Notes: generated by a model not told the origin, from the sequence alone. A stretch of 35,054 nucleotides of DNA from Thiogranum sp. (GCA_030148915.1 JASBSN010000135.1:1-35054), one strand, 5' to 3'; numbered from the stretch's first letter, positions 17,272 through 26,026 are shown. Translations and numbers: made by a program.

Positions 17272-17652
17272 ATGGACAGACCTGAACAGGCGCCAAAATT
17301 CCTCAATCTGCTGCAGATCTCCCTGCCTCCCGGCGGATTAGCCTCTATCGCTCACCGTATCTCCGGCGTCCTCATGTTCGTTGCGCTGCCGGGTGCCGCC
17401 TGGCTGTTCGCTCTGTCGCTGCAAAACGCAGCGGGTTACCGCGCCGCTCTCGGCTATCTGCAGTCCGCGCCGGTTCGCTGGCTGACGCTATTGCTGGTAT
17501 GGTCGCTGGCGCATCATCTGCTCGCCGGCCTCAGGCACCTGCTGCTCGACCTGCAGATCGGTATCGGCCGCGAGCGGGCCCGCGCCAGCGCCTGGGCGGT
17601 GAATCTGGGCGCTCTGGCGCTGAGCGCGCTGTATCTGGTGGGGCGCTGGTGA
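17272..17652 (+). CDS. sdhC: Succinate dehydrogenase cytochrome b subunit SdhC
   Basis: The 126-residue membrane anchor subunit of complex II binds heme b and quinone together with SdhD. The motif S-I-A-H-R-I-S-G (about residues 24-31) and the heme-region motif H-H-L-L-A-G-L-R-H-L-L-L-D (about 82-94) identify it, and three transmembrane segments are evident. The ATG at 17272 begins M-D-R-P, matching the usual R-P start of SdhC; the normal S-P-H-L-x-I-Y following it is replaced by a divergent sequence. The stop overlaps the GTG start of sdhD. Confidence 0.93.
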   Translation: MDRPEQAPKFLNLLQISLPPGGLASIAHRISGVLMFVALPGAAWLFALSLQNAAGYRAALGYLQSAPVRWLTLLLVWSLAHHLLAGLRHLLLDLQIGIGRERARASAWAVNLGALALSALYLVGRW

Positions 17653-17999
17653 GCCGCGCCGCCCAGGGATTGCGCGCCTGGCTGTTGCAGCGTTTCAGCG
17701 CCGTCTATCTCGCCCTCTACCTGCTGATCATGCCACTGTTGATGCTGCTGCGCGGTCTGCCCGACTATGCCGCCTGGCGCGGCTGGTTCGGCCAAGCCTT
17801 ACCGGGCGTCGCCAGCGCGATTTTCGTCATCGCCGTCGGGCTGCACGCCTGGGTGGGGATTCGCGATGTACTCATCGATTATGTGCACGCGGTCTGGTTG
17901 CGCCTGCTGTTGCTGGCCGGCTGCGCGCTGGTGCTGCTCGCCAGCGTGCTGTGGGTATTGCGCGCCCTGATGCTGGCCGCATTTGCGACAGTGGGCTGA
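17649..17999 (+). CDS. sdhD: Succinate dehydrogenase membrane anchor SdhD
   Basis: The 116-residue subunit has three hydrophobic segments and the SdhD motif H-A-W-V-G-I-R-D-V-L-I-D-Y, which holds the heme-ligand His and the quinone-site Asp-Tyr. Translation starts at GTG 17649, overlapping the sdhC TGA as GTGA, the usual coupling for this pair. sdhA begins three bases after its stop. Confidence 0.92.
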   Translation: MSRAAQGLRAWLLQRFSAVYLALYLLIMPLLMLLRGLPDYAAWRGWFGQALPGVASAIFVIAVGLHAWVGIRDVLIDYVHAVWLRLLLLAGCALVLLASVLWVLRALMLAAFATVG

Positions 18000-18002
18000 G
18001 CG

Positions 18003-19760
18003 ATGGAAAAACGCAGCTTCGACACCCTGATCATCGGCGCCGGCGGCGGCGGTCTGCGCGCCGCGCTGCAGCTCTCGCAGGCCGAGGCGCGGGTCGCGGT
18101 GGTGTCGAAGGTATTTCCCACCCGTTCGCACACCGTAGCCGCCCAAGGCGGGGTTAACGCCGCGCTGGCCAATGTGCTGCCCGATAATTGGCACTGGCAC
18201 ATGTTCGACACCGTCAAGGGCAGCGATTACCTCGGCGATCAAGACGCCATCGAGTATATGTGCCGCGCCGCGCCGCGGGCGGTCTACGAACTGGAACATT
18301 TCGGCGTACCTTTCTCGCGCCTGGAGACGGGAAAAATTTACCAGCGGGCGTTCGGTGGCCAGAGTCGCGATTTCGGCGGCGAGCAGGCGGTGCGCACCTG
18401 CGCTGCGGCCGACCGTACCGGGCACGCCATTCTGCACTCGCTTTACCAGCAGAATATCCACGCCCGTACCCATTTCTTTGATGAATATTTCGCCATGGAA
18501 CTGGTGCAGAACCAGGACGGCTATTTTCTCGGCGCGGTGGCCATGAACATCGCCGACGGCGAGCCGATTCTGATCGAAGCCAAGACCACGATTCTGGCCA
18601 CCGGCGGTGTCGGGCAGTTGTTTCGCACCAACACCAATGCGCTGGTCAATACCGGCGACGGCATGGCCATGGCGTTGCGGGCCGGCATACCGCTGCAGGA
18701 TATGGAGTTCTTTCAGTTCCATCCGACCGGTATCGCCGGCAAAGGGATGCTGATCACCGAGGGCGCCCGCGGCGAGGGCGGTTACCTGCTCAATGGCGAC
18801 GGCGAGCGTTTCATGGAACGCTACGCACCGAACGCCAAAGACCTGGCCAGCCGTGACGTGGTCAGCAGAGCGATCGCCACCGAAGTCCGCGAGGGGCGCG
18901 GGGTAGGCCCTAATCGCGATCATGTACTGCTCAAACTCGACCACCTCGGCGCCGATATTGTGAAAAAACGCCTGCCGGGGATTCGCGATATGGTGATGAC
19001 CTTTCTGCACACCGATCCGGCCGACACGCCCATTCCGGTCTATCCTACGGCGCACTATACGATGGGCGGCATTCCCACCGACCGCCACGGCCAGGTGGTG
19101 GTGCCGGTGCAGCAGGGCGCCGAGGAACCGGTACCCGGACTGTACGCGGTCGGCGAGTGCGCCTGTGTCTCGGTGCACGGCGCCAATCGACTGGGCGGCA
19201 ATTCGCTGCTGGACATCCTGGTGTTCGGTCGCGCCGCGGCCAACCACGTCATCGAACAGCTGAAAGAGCAGCGCTATCACCAGCCGATTCCCGGAGATGC
19301 CGCCGATGTGGCCTTAGAGCGTCTGGCGCGCTGGAATCGACAAGGCAAAGGGGAATCCATTGCCGCCTTGCGCGCGCAGCTGACCAAAGCGATGGAGGAT
19401 CATTGCGGCGTATTTCGTAACGAAGACGTGTTGCAGGAGGGGCAGCAGGCGGTGCTGGCGTTGCGCGAGCGTCTTCAGGACGCTTATATCGATGACCACA
19501 GCCAGGTGTTCAACACCGCGCGTATCGAGGCCATGGAACTGGAAAACCTGGTGGATACAGCGTTGGCGACCGTCTCCTCCGCGCTGGCCCGGCGCGAAAG
19601 CCGCGGCGCTCATTCGCGCATAGACTATCCTGAACGCGACGACCAGCAGTGGCTGAAACACAGCCTGTTCAGTCTCGAAGATTTGAAAATGGACTACAAG
19701 CCCGTGCGTATGAAGCCGCTAACGGTGGACAGTTTCCCGCCGAAGAAAAGGACGTACTAG
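18003..19760 (+). CDS. sdhA: Succinate dehydrogenase flavoprotein subunit SdhA
   Basis: The 585-residue catalytic subunit oxidises succinate to fumarate with covalently bound FAD. The nucleotide motif G-A-G-G-G-G is at residues 12-17, the FAD-linked histidine is H43 in R-S-H-T-V-A-A-Q-G-G, and the active-site region is F-H-P-T-G-I and the later H-G-A-N-R-L-G-G-N-S-L-L-D. Length and C-terminal M-x-x-K-P-V end (Y-K-P-V-R-M-K-P-L) match proteobacterial SdhA. Its TAG stop abuts the sdhB ATG. Confidence 0.97.
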   Translation: MEKRSFDTLIIGAGGGGLRAALQLSQAEARVAVVSKVFPTRSHTVAAQGGVNAALANVLPDNWHWHMFDTVKGSDYLGDQDAIEYMCRAAPRAVYELEHFGVPFSRLETGKIYQRAFGGQSRDFGGEQAVRTCAAADRTGHAILHSLYQQNIHARTHFFDEYFAMELVQNQDGYFLGAVAMNIADGEPILIEAKTTILATGGVGQLFRTNTNALVNTGDGMAMALRAGIPLQDMEFFQFHPTGIAGKGMLITEGARGEGGYLLNGDGERFMERYAPNAKDLASRDVVSRAIATEVREGRGVGPNRDHVLLKLDHLGADIVKKRLPGIRDMVMTFLHTDPADTPIPVYPTAHYTMGGIPTDRHGQVVVPVQQGAEEPVPGLYAVGECACVSVHGANRLGGNSLLDILVFGRAAANHVIEQLKEQRYHQPIPGDAADVALERLARWNRQGKGESIAALRAQLTKAMEDHCGVFRNEDVLQEGQQAVLALRERLQDAYIDDHSQVFNTARIEAMELENLVDTALATVSSALARRESRGAHSRIDYPERDDQQWLKHSLFSLEDLKMDYKPVRMKPLTVDSFPPKKRTY

Positions 19761-20462
19761 ATGAAATTTTCCATCTACCGCTTCGACCCCGATAAGGACG
19801 CCAAACCTTATATGCAGCATTTCGAACTGGAAGAAAGCTGCATCCGCCCCGGCATGATGCTGCTTGATGCGCTGCTGCTGCTCAAGGCACAGGACGAGAG
19901 TCTGAGTTTTCGCCGCTCCTGTCAGGAGGGTGTGTGCGGCTCGGACGGCATGAATATTAATGGCCGTAACGGCCTAGCCTGCATCACGCAACTGACGTCG
20001 CTGAAAAAACCGATAGAAATCCGTCCTCTGCCCGGCATGCCGGTGATTCGCGATCTGGTGGTCGACCTGGAGCAGTTCTACCGCCAGTACCGTACCGCCA
20101 AGCCGTTTGTGATTAATGAGGAACCCTGCCCGGAAGTCGAGCGGTTGCAGAGCCCGGAACAGCGCGAGCAACTGGACGGCCTGTACGAATGTATTCTCTG
20201 TGCCTGCTGTTCGACCGCCTGTCCGTCGTTCTGGTGGAATCCGGATAAATTCCTCGGGCCGGCGGCGCTGTTACAATCGTGGCGGTTTCTGGCCGATTCG
20301 CGCGACCAGGCGACCGAAGAGCGCCTGAGCGATCTCGAAGGGCCCTTCCGGCTGTTTCGCTGCCACACCATTATGAATTGCGTCGAGGTGTGTCCCAAAG
20401 GGCTCAACCCGACCCGCGCCATCGGCCGTATCAAGGAGCTGATGGTAAAACGCGGCCTGTGA
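19761..20462 (+). CDS. sdhB: Succinate dehydrogenase iron-sulfur subunit SdhB
   Basis: The 233-residue subunit passes electrons from FAD to quinone. The [2Fe-2S] site is S-C-Q-E-G-V-C-G-S-D-G with C74 in N-G-L-A-C-I-T (C54, C59, D62, C74, with Asp in the third position as in E. coli). The [4Fe-4S] and [3Fe-4S] sites lie in C-I-L-C-A-C-C-S-T-A-C-P and C-V-E-V-C-P-K-G-L-N-P. The stop overlaps the GTG start of sdhE. Confidence 0.97.
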   Translation: MKFSIYRFDPDKDAKPYMQHFELEESCIRPGMMLLDALLLLKAQDESLSFRRSCQEGVCGSDGMNINGRNGLACITQLTSLKKPIEIRPLPGMPVIRDLVVDLEQFYRQYRTAKPFVINEEPCPEVERLQSPEQREQLDGLYECILCACCSTACPSFWWNPDKFLGPAALLQSWRFLADSRDQATEERLSDLEGPFRLFRCHTIMNCVEVCPKGLNPTRAIGRIKELMVKRGL

Positions 20463-20701
20463 GCGAACTGGCGCGATTGCGCTGGAAATGCCGGCGCGGC
20501 ATGCTCGAGCTGGATCTGCTGTTGCGGGCGTTTATCAACGGCGGATATGCGCAACTGGATGCCGCGCAGCGCGCACGCTTCGACCAACTGCTGGACTACC
20601 CCGATGCGCTGTTACTGGAGTGGCTGATGGGGCGGATTCGACCGACCGACAAGGATGTCGTACAACTCGTTGACAAGATTCGAGCGGCCGCTGCGCCTTG
20701 A
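20459..20701 (+). CDS. sdhE: FAD assembly factor SdhE
   Basis: The 80-residue cytoplasmic protein promotes covalent attachment of FAD to SdhA. The hallmark R-G-x-x-E-L-D motif is present (C-R-R-G-M-L-E-L-D-L-L-L), followed by the typical L-D-Y-P-D-x-x-L-L-E-W-L-M-G segment. The start is GTG at 20459, overlapping the sdhB stop as GTGA; longer upstream readings lie inside sdhB. Its position directly behind sdhB couples the assembly factor to its target. Confidence 0.94.
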   Translation: MSELARLRWKCRRGMLELDLLLRAFINGGYAQLDAAQRARFDQLLDYPDALLLEWLMGRIRPTDKDVVQLVDKIRAAAAP

Positions 20702-21116
20702 GCTCGGCGCCTCGCCGCTGCTCGCTCGCGTGGCGGCAGCCGTTCACCTGCTGGCGGGCGCGGCGTGCTTGCTGGCGTCGCTGCCGGGCGCGCTGCGCTG
20801 GGCGCTGGCCGCCGCCAGTGCGCTGCACTATGGCTGGTTTGTGCGTCGCCAGTGCCGTGCCACGACGAGTCGGGCAGTCAGTGGCATCGCCTGGGACCGG
20901 CAGCGCGGTTGGACCGTGCGCTGTGGCGAGAGCGGCTGGCGCGGCGCGCAACTGCTGAGCCCGGTGTTTGTCAGCCTGCCGCTGGTGATATTGCGCTTCA
21001 GGGTATCCGGTGGCGCGCGCTGTAGCGCCTTGGTGGTGGCCGACCGCCTGGACGCGGAGGGTTTCCGCCGCCTGCGGCTACGGGTGCTGCAATCGCTGCA
21101 AATGACGCGGAACTGA
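20655..21116 (+). CDS. ygfX: YgfX-like (CptA-type) inner-membrane protein
   Basis: The 153-residue protein has two adjacent hydrophobic segments in the first half and a soluble C-terminal part, the layout of the YgfX family. It directly follows sdhE, with a 47-base overlap, as in E. coli. E. coli YgfX has been described as a toxin partner of SdhE, but the toxin-antitoxin reading is disputed and the role here is open. The sequence is too divergent for motif-level proof; position, size and topology carry the call. An ATG at 20655 has AAGG just upstream. Confidence 0.72.
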   Translation: MSYNSLTRFERPLRLELGASPLLARVAAAVHLLAGAACLLASLPGALRWALAAASALHYGWFVRRQCRATTSRAVSGIAWDRQRGWTVRCGESGWRGAQLLSPVFVSLPLVILRFRVSGGARCSALVVADRLDAEGFRRLRLRVLQSLQMTRN

Positions 21117-21121
21117 AAAAC

Positions 21122-22594
21122 GTGTTTTTACTCGCCCTCATGGTCTGTCTGTTACTCGCCGGCTGCAACGCGCCCGATAACCATGCCATTCGTTTCGCCC
21201 TGGCGAGCGGGCCCACCAACCTCGATCCCCGCACAACCACCGACGCCGCCGCGGAGCGAATCGATCGACTGATCTATGCGCGGCTGGTGGACCACGATGC
21301 CCACGCCCGCCCGGTGGCGTCACTGGCCAGCTGGGTGGTGCTGAGTCCGACACATTACCGTTTTACGCTCGGCTCGCGCTGGCGCCGCTTTGACGACGGT
21401 ACGCCGCTCACGGCGCACGATGTCGCCGCGACCTACCGCTCTATCCTGGATCCTGCCGGCGCCTCACCGCACCGCGCGACACTGTCGATGATTGCGCGCA
21501 TCGAGGTGATCGACGACGATACGCTCGATTTCTATCTCAACCGAGCGGACCGACTGTTTCCCGGTTACCTCTCGCTGGGGATTCTGCCGGCGGCGAAGAT
21601 TGCCGCGCACCATCCCTTTCATCGCCGGCCGCTCGGCAGCGGCGCGTTCCGCCTGCTGAGCTGGGAGCAGGCCGATCGGCTGCGCCTGCAACGCAAAGCC
21701 GACGGACAGATACTGGTGTTTGAGCAGGTGAAGGACCCCACCATGCGGGTGTTGAAACTGCTGCGCGGGGAAGTCGACCTGCTGCAGAACGACCTTCCGC
21801 CGGAGTTGCTGGCCTACCTGGCGCGCCAGCCCGGCATCGCTCTGCAGCGCCGACCCGGCAGCAACTTCACCTATCTCGGCCTGCAACTGCAGGATCCCGC
21901 CTGCGGTCGCCTGGAAGTGCGCCAAGCCATCGCTCTTGGCATCGACCGCCCGGCGATTATCGAGCATGTGTTTCACGGCGCCGCGCGACCCGCCTCGGCG
22001 CTGCTACCCCCGGAGCACTGGGCCGGTGCCGCGCAGCTGCCGCGCATCGAACCCGACCCGGCGCGCGCCAAGCGGCTGCTGGCGCAAGCCGGCTACGGTC
22101 CGGAGCACCCCCTGCGACTGAGTTATAAAACCTCCAGCGACCCATTTCGGGTGCGCATTGCCAGCATACTGCAACAGCAATTGGCGGCTATCGGCATCGC
22201 CGTCGAGGTCCAGAGCTACGATTGGGGCACCTTTTACGGCGATATCAAGGCGGGCCGCTTCCAGTTGTACAGTCTGGCCTGGGTGGGTATCAAGTCGCCG
22301 GACATTTTCCGCTATGCTTTTCACAGCGAGGCCGTGCCACCGGCGGGCGCCAACCGCGGCCGGTTCGACGATCCCCAGACTGATGCGCTGCTCGAGCGCG
22401 CGCAACAGGCCGACACGGAAGCCGGGCAGGCGGGCCTGTATCGGCGCGTGCAACGGCGCCTGCTTGAGCGGCTACCTTATGTGCCGTTATGGTACGAAGA
22501 TGAATACGCCGCGGTCAGTGAGCGTATCCGCGGCTATACGCTGGCCGCCGATGGCGCTTATGATGCCCTGATCGATACGCACACAGTGGAGTGA
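21122..22594 (+). CDS. Peptide ABC transporter substrate-binding lipoprotein (SBP family 5)
   Basis: The protein of about 490 residues has a lipoprotein signal (L-L-L-A-G-C) and a family 5 (OppA/DppA-like) solute-binding fold. Visible are L-A-S-G-P-T-N-L-D-P near the mature N terminus, L-T-A-H-D-V (W-R-R-F-D-D-G-T-P-L-T) and R-Q-A-I-A-L-G-I-D-R. It should deliver peptides to the two permeases at 24303 and 25226, but three genes intervene by order and no ATPase is nearby. The listed start is GTG 21122 with GGAA nine bases upstream. A CTG at 21113 overlaps the ygfX stop as CTGA and would give the very typical signal start M-K-N-V-F-L-L; the true start may be there. Confidence 0.9.
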   Translation: MFLLALMVCLLLAGCNAPDNHAIRFALASGPTNLDPRTTTDAAAERIDRLIYARLVDHDAHARPVASLASWVVLSPTHYRFTLGSRWRRFDDGTPLTAHDVAATYRSILDPAGASPHRATLSMIARIEVIDDDTLDFYLNRADRLFPGYLSLGILPAAKIAAHHPFHRRPLGSGAFRLLSWEQADRLRLQRKADGQILVFEQVKDPTMRVLKLLRGEVDLLQNDLPPELLAYLARQPGIALQRRPGSNFTYLGLQLQDPACGRLEVRQAIALGIDRPAIIEHVFHGAARPASALLPPEHWAGAAQLPRIEPDPARAKRLLAQAGYGPEHPLRLSYKTSSDPFRVRIASILQQQLAAIGIAVEVQSYDWGTFYGDIKAGRFQLYSLAWVGIKSPDIFRYAFHSEAVPPAGANRGRFDDPQTDALLERAQQADTEAGQAGLYRRVQRRLLERLPYVPLWYEDEYAAVSERIRGYTLAADGAYDALIDTHTVE

Positions 22595-22599
22595 TGAAC

Positions 22600-23091
22600 A
22601 TGCCACGGGATTTCCTTCATATCGGTCTTGCCAGTCAGCGTCTGCGCCTGTGGCACGACGGTGCGGTGTGCGCCCAATACGCCGTATCGACGGCGCTGAA
22701 CGGTGCCGGTGAGCACACCGGGAGCGGCCAGACCCCTCGTGGCTGGCACCGGGTACGCGCCAAGATCGGTAGCGGCTGCGCCCCTGGGACGGTGTTTGTC
22801 GGCCGTCGGCCCAGCGGTGAAATCTATTCCGCGGCGCTTGCTCGCGCCCACCCCCAACGTGATTGGATTCTTAGCCGAATTCTCTGGCTGTGCGGCAGTG
22901 AGCCCGGCCGCAACCGGTTTGGCGACGTCGACACCATGCGCCGTTACATTTACATTCACGGTTGTCCGGACAGCGAGCCGCTGGGCGTGGCGCGTTCGCA
23001 CGGTTGTGTGCGGATGCACAACGCCGAGGTCATCGCGCTGTTCGCCAGCGTGCCCGCCGGCATGCCCGTATTGATTGAAGAGCAGGACTAA
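22600..23091 (+). CDS. L,D-transpeptidase family (YkuD domain) protein
   Basis: The protein of about 163 residues is almost entirely a YkuD domain, which makes 3-3 cross-links in peptidoglycan or links proteins to it. The catalytic motif S-H-G-C-V-R-M and the preceding I-H-G-C-P-D are intact. No signal peptide is visible, which is odd for an enzyme expected in the periplasm, though the same is seen in several short YkuD proteins. ATG 22600 lies eight bases after GGAG; in-frame starts at 22591 (GTG) and 22594 (ATG) overlap the preceding stop and are possible. Confidence 0.88.
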   Translation: MPRDFLHIGLASQRLRLWHDGAVCAQYAVSTALNGAGEHTGSGQTPRGWHRVRAKIGSGCAPGTVFVGRRPSGEIYSAALARAHPQRDWILSRILWLCGSEPGRNRFGDVDTMRRYIYIHGCPDSEPLGVARSHGCVRMHNAEVIALFASVPAGMPVLIEEQD

Positions 23092-23171
23092 ACCCCTCGC
23101 CGCATTGTGGTAACATGGCTCCCCTGAGTCAGTCTACAACGGGTGATTGCGCCGCCACGGCCCTGATCAGC

Positions 23172-24296
23172 ATGACAAGAATCATTACACTCACCGGCGG
23201 GCGCGACGGCCAGGGGGAGCGGCGTATGGCCGCTGACCTGGCAATACGCCTGGCCGCCGCCTCGGAACGCCGCGTCTGTCTGCTGGCGCTGGCCGGATTA
23301 CCCGACATGGTTGGCGCGCCGCCACACTGGGCCGAGATCACCACCCTGGCCGATAGCCTTGAGGCTGAGCACCGCTTTTCGGTATTGCCGCTGGCCACCA
23401 ATTGCGATCTGGTCGTCGCTAGCCGCGACGGGAGCTGGCTGCGCATCCTGAACGCGGCCCAACTGGAGATGTTCGCCGAGCGGCTACGCCAGCTTGGCGA
23501 TTACGATTACCTGCTGATCGATGCCGGCTCCGGCACCGATCAGAACCGGCTGGCGATCGCGCTCGCCAGTCCGGAGCTGCTATTGACCTTAAGCCCGGCG
23601 ACGGCGTCACTCAACGCCGCCTACGGTCGGCTCAAGCTGCTCTACGCGGAACAGTTCACCGGTAGTATCAGTATTCTGATCACGCAGTGCGACAGTCCCG
23701 CGGCGGGACGTCACAGCTACGACAAGTTGCGCGGCATTGCCGCTTTTTATCTGGACACGCCCCTGCCCCTGGCGGCGCTCGTCGGCGCCCCGGAGGCACC
23801 CGGCGGCGAGGCGGCCTATGCCGCCGGACTGGCGCAACTGGTACACAGCATACTGACGACCACCGAGGCGACACCGTCGCCGGATATGACCGCTTTCAGC
23901 CGGCGCTTTGTGCGCGCCGCGGGGGTGCTTCCCGCCGCCGATGACGCACGCGTATCCACCCCGGTATTCGCTCCGGCCGCGCCGCGTGGCGATCTGTCGG
24001 GGCAATTGGATTTGCTCTCCACCCAGGTCGATGAACTGGTTGCCGAAGTCCACCGCCTGCGCGATAACCAGGCGTTACAGCAACCGTCGCCCGTACAGGG
24101 CTTGCCGCCGCGCCCGGTGCAGCGCTGCGACGCGGCCTGTATCGCGGCGATGGCCAGTAGCAATGAATCCGTCACGGTGGCCGGTGAGACATTTACCGTC
24201 TATCGGCTGCAGCGCGGCGATGGGCACCAGCTGCGTTTTGCCTGTCAGAGCGCCGATGACGATCTGGAACAACCCGAACCGCAATATCTGCCCTGA
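23172..24296 (+). CDS. MinD/ParA-like protein with degenerate P-loop
   Basis: The protein of about 374 residues has the outline of a MinD/FlhG-type deviant Walker ATPase. The N-terminal I-I-T-L-T-G-G-R-D-G-Q-G-E-R-R occupies the P-loop position but lacks both lysines of K-G-G-x-G-K-T. The Walker B-like Y-L-L-I-D-A-G-S-G-T-D and the L-L-T-L-S-P-A-T-A-S-L-N-A-A-Y segment are present. A probable coiled coil (L-D-L-L-S-T-Q-V-D-E-L-V-A-E-V) and a small C-terminal domain follow. ATP binding is therefore doubtful. It lies between a transpeptidase gene and two peptide permease genes. The start at 23172 is chosen because the upstream extension from 23115 has no family character. Function unknown. Confidence 0.75.
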   Translation: MTRIITLTGGRDGQGERRMAADLAIRLAAASERRVCLLALAGLPDMVGAPPHWAEITTLADSLEAEHRFSVLPLATNCDLVVASRDGSWLRILNAAQLEMFAERLRQLGDYDYLLIDAGSGTDQNRLAIALASPELLLTLSPATASLNAAYGRLKLLYAEQFTGSISILITQCDSPAAGRHSYDKLRGIAAFYLDTPLPLAALVGAPEAPGGEAAYAAGLAQLVHSILTTTEATPSPDMTAFSRRFVRAAGVLPAADDARVSTPVFAPAAPRGDLSGQLDLLSTQVDELVAEVHRLRDNQALQQPSPVQGLPPRPVQRCDAACIAAMASSNESVTVAGETFTVYRLQRGDGHQLRFACQSADDDLEQPEPQYLP

Positions 24297-24302
24297 GCGC
24301 CG

Positions 24303-25229
24303 ATGCCTGCCTATGTGTTAGCACGTCTTTTCAGTGCCGTATGGGTCGCGCTCGGCGTGGCCAGTCTGGTGTTTTTTCTGCTGCACTGGGTGCCGGGAGA
24401 TCCGGTTGAGGTGATGCTCGGCGAGTCCGCCGCGGGCGCCGACCGTGAAGCGCTTCGTCATGCGCTCGGGCTCGATCTGCCGTTGTGGGAACAATGGGGA
24501 CATTTTCTGCTCGCACTGCTTAGCGCAGACCTTGGGCATTCGCTCTACAATCAGGCCTCGGTCGGCAGCCTGCTGGCGCAACGCGCCGGTGCCACCGTCG
24601 AGCTGACCGTCGCGGCGCTGTTCATCGCGGTGCTGATCGCCGTGCCGGCCGGTATTGTCTCGGCGGCCCGGCGCGGTACCTTCATCGACAGCACCGCCAT
24701 GGGTTTTTCGCTGCTAGGCGTATCTTTGCCCAACTTCTGGTTGGGGCCGCTGTTGGTCCTGGCGTTTTCACTGGGTCTGGGCTGGTTTCCGGTCAATGGG
24801 CGCGGCGCGCCGTGGTCGCTGGTGTTACCGGCGCTCACCTTGGGGACGGCGCTGGCCGCGGTGCTCTCGCGGATGATCCGTAGCAGTCTGCTGGAAGTGA
24901 TGAGCGAGGACTTTATCCGTACCGCGCGGGCCAAGGGCCTGTCCCGGGCTCGGGTATGGCTGCGTCACGGCCTCGGCAATGCCTGGCTGCCGGTATTAAC
25001 CGTCTTGGGCATGCAGCTGGGCGCCCTGCTCGGTGGTGCGGTGATTACCGAGACTGTGTTCAGTTGGCCGGGTATCGGCAGCTTGCTGATCGAGGCCATT
25101 CAGCGGCGCGATTATCCGGTGGTGCAGGGCGCGGTCCTGGCCATCAGTCTGAGCTATGTGCTGATCAATCTGGCCACCGATCTGTTGTACGCGCGTCTCG
25201 ACCCGCGTATCCGTCTGGGTGCGGCATGA
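24303..25229 (+). CDS. Peptide ABC transporter permease, DppB/OppB type
   Basis: The 308-residue inner-membrane protein has six predicted transmembrane segments and the family markers F-F-L-L-H-W-V-P-G-D-P near the N terminus and the EAA loop E-D-F-I-R-T-A-R-A-K-G-L-S-R-A-R-V that contacts the transporter ATPase. G-G-A-V-I-T-E-T-V-F-S-W-P-G-I-G is the typical late DppB motif. It starts six bases after the ParA-like gene and its stop overlaps the next permease as ATGA, so the two permeases are translationally coupled. Confidence 0.95.
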   Translation: MPAYVLARLFSAVWVALGVASLVFFLLHWVPGDPVEVMLGESAAGADREALRHALGLDLPLWEQWGHFLLALLSADLGHSLYNQASVGSLLAQRAGATVELTVAALFIAVLIAVPAGIVSAARRGTFIDSTAMGFSLLGVSLPNFWLGPLLVLAFSLGLGWFPVNGRGAPWSLVLPALTLGTALAAVLSRMIRSSLLEVMSEDFIRTARAKGLSRARVWLRHGLGNAWLPVLTVLGMQLGALLGGAVITETVFSWPGIGSLLIEAIQRRDYPVVQGAVLAISLSYVLINLATDLLYARLDPRIRLGAA

Positions 25230-26026
25230 AAGCAGGCCGTGTCGCCGCGCTGCTTCTGAGCGCCTGGGTGCTGGTGGCCCTGTTGCAGCCCTATCTGCCG
25301 CTGCACCCCGAACGTATGGCGCTGGCCTCCATCCTGCTCGGTCCCGATCGCCACGCCTGGCTCGGCTATGATGATCTTGGACGACCGGTACTGCACAGAC
25401 TGCTCGCCGGTGCGCGCACCTCCTGCTGGGTGGCCGGCGGTGTGGTCAGTCTGTCCCTGCTGCTCGGCACGCTGCTCGGCAGCGTGGCCGCTTATTTGGG
25501 CGGTTACTGGGACCGCGCACTGGTCGTGGTGTTGGATATTTTCATGGCCTTCCCGGGCATTTTGCTGGCCATTGCCCTGGCCGGGCTGTTGGGCCCAGGT
25601 ATCGGCAATCTGCTCATCGCTCTGAGCCTGGTCGGTTGGGTCGGCTTCGCGCGTCTGGCGCGCGCGCAGGTGTTGTCGGTAAAACAACGCGGACACGTAC
25701 AGGCCGCCGTAGCGTTGGGCACGCGCCGGCGGCATATCGTCCTGCGGCACCTGCTACCTTTAATTGCCGCGCCGCTGGTGGTTGAAGCGACCTTCGCCGT
25801 GGCGGCGGTCATTGTCGCCGAATCCGGCCTGTCGTTTCTCGGCCTCGGCGTGCAACCGCCCGAAGCCTCCTGGGGCAGTATGATCCGTGACGGCGTGCGC
25901 TACCTGCTGGTCGCGCCCCACTTGGTGCTGGCGCCCGGGGTGGCGCTGTTTTCGGTCGTACTGAGTGTCAACCTGCTCGGTGATCGCTTGCGCGATAAGC
26001 TGGACGTGCGGGGAGCCCGGCTTTGA
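25226..26026 (+). CDS. Peptide ABC transporter permease, DppC/OppC type
   Basis: The 266-residue inner-membrane partner of the preceding permease shows L-G-Y-D-D-L-G-R-P-V-L-H-R-L-L-A-G-A-R-T-S, the OppC N-terminal marker, an EAA-like loop with A-A-V-A-L-G-T-R-R-R-H-I, and G-L-S-F-L-G-L-G-V-Q-P-P-E-A-S-W-G near the end. It pairs with the 24303 permease as the membrane channel. No OppD/OppF ATPase gene occurs in the window. The stop overlaps the TTG start of nagZ. Confidence 0.95.
   Translation: MKAGRVAALLLSAWVLVALLQPYLPLHPERMALASILLGPDRHAWLGYDDLGRPVLHRLLAGARTSCWVAGGVVSLSLLLGTLLGSVAAYLGGYWDRALVVVLDIFMAFPGILLAIALAGLLGPGIGNLLIALSLVGWVGFARLARAQVLSVKQRGHVQAAVALGTRRRHIVLRHLLPLIAAPLVVEATFAVAAVIVAESGLSFLGLGVQPPEASWGSMIRDGVRYLLVAPHLVLAPGVALFSVVLSVNLLGDRLRDKLDVRGARL

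Noticed and set aside
17799-19280. Long minus-strand frame of 493 codons opposite sdhD and sdhA
   Set aside because: It overlaps two certain genes and shows no family motif, so it is a GC-rich shadow.
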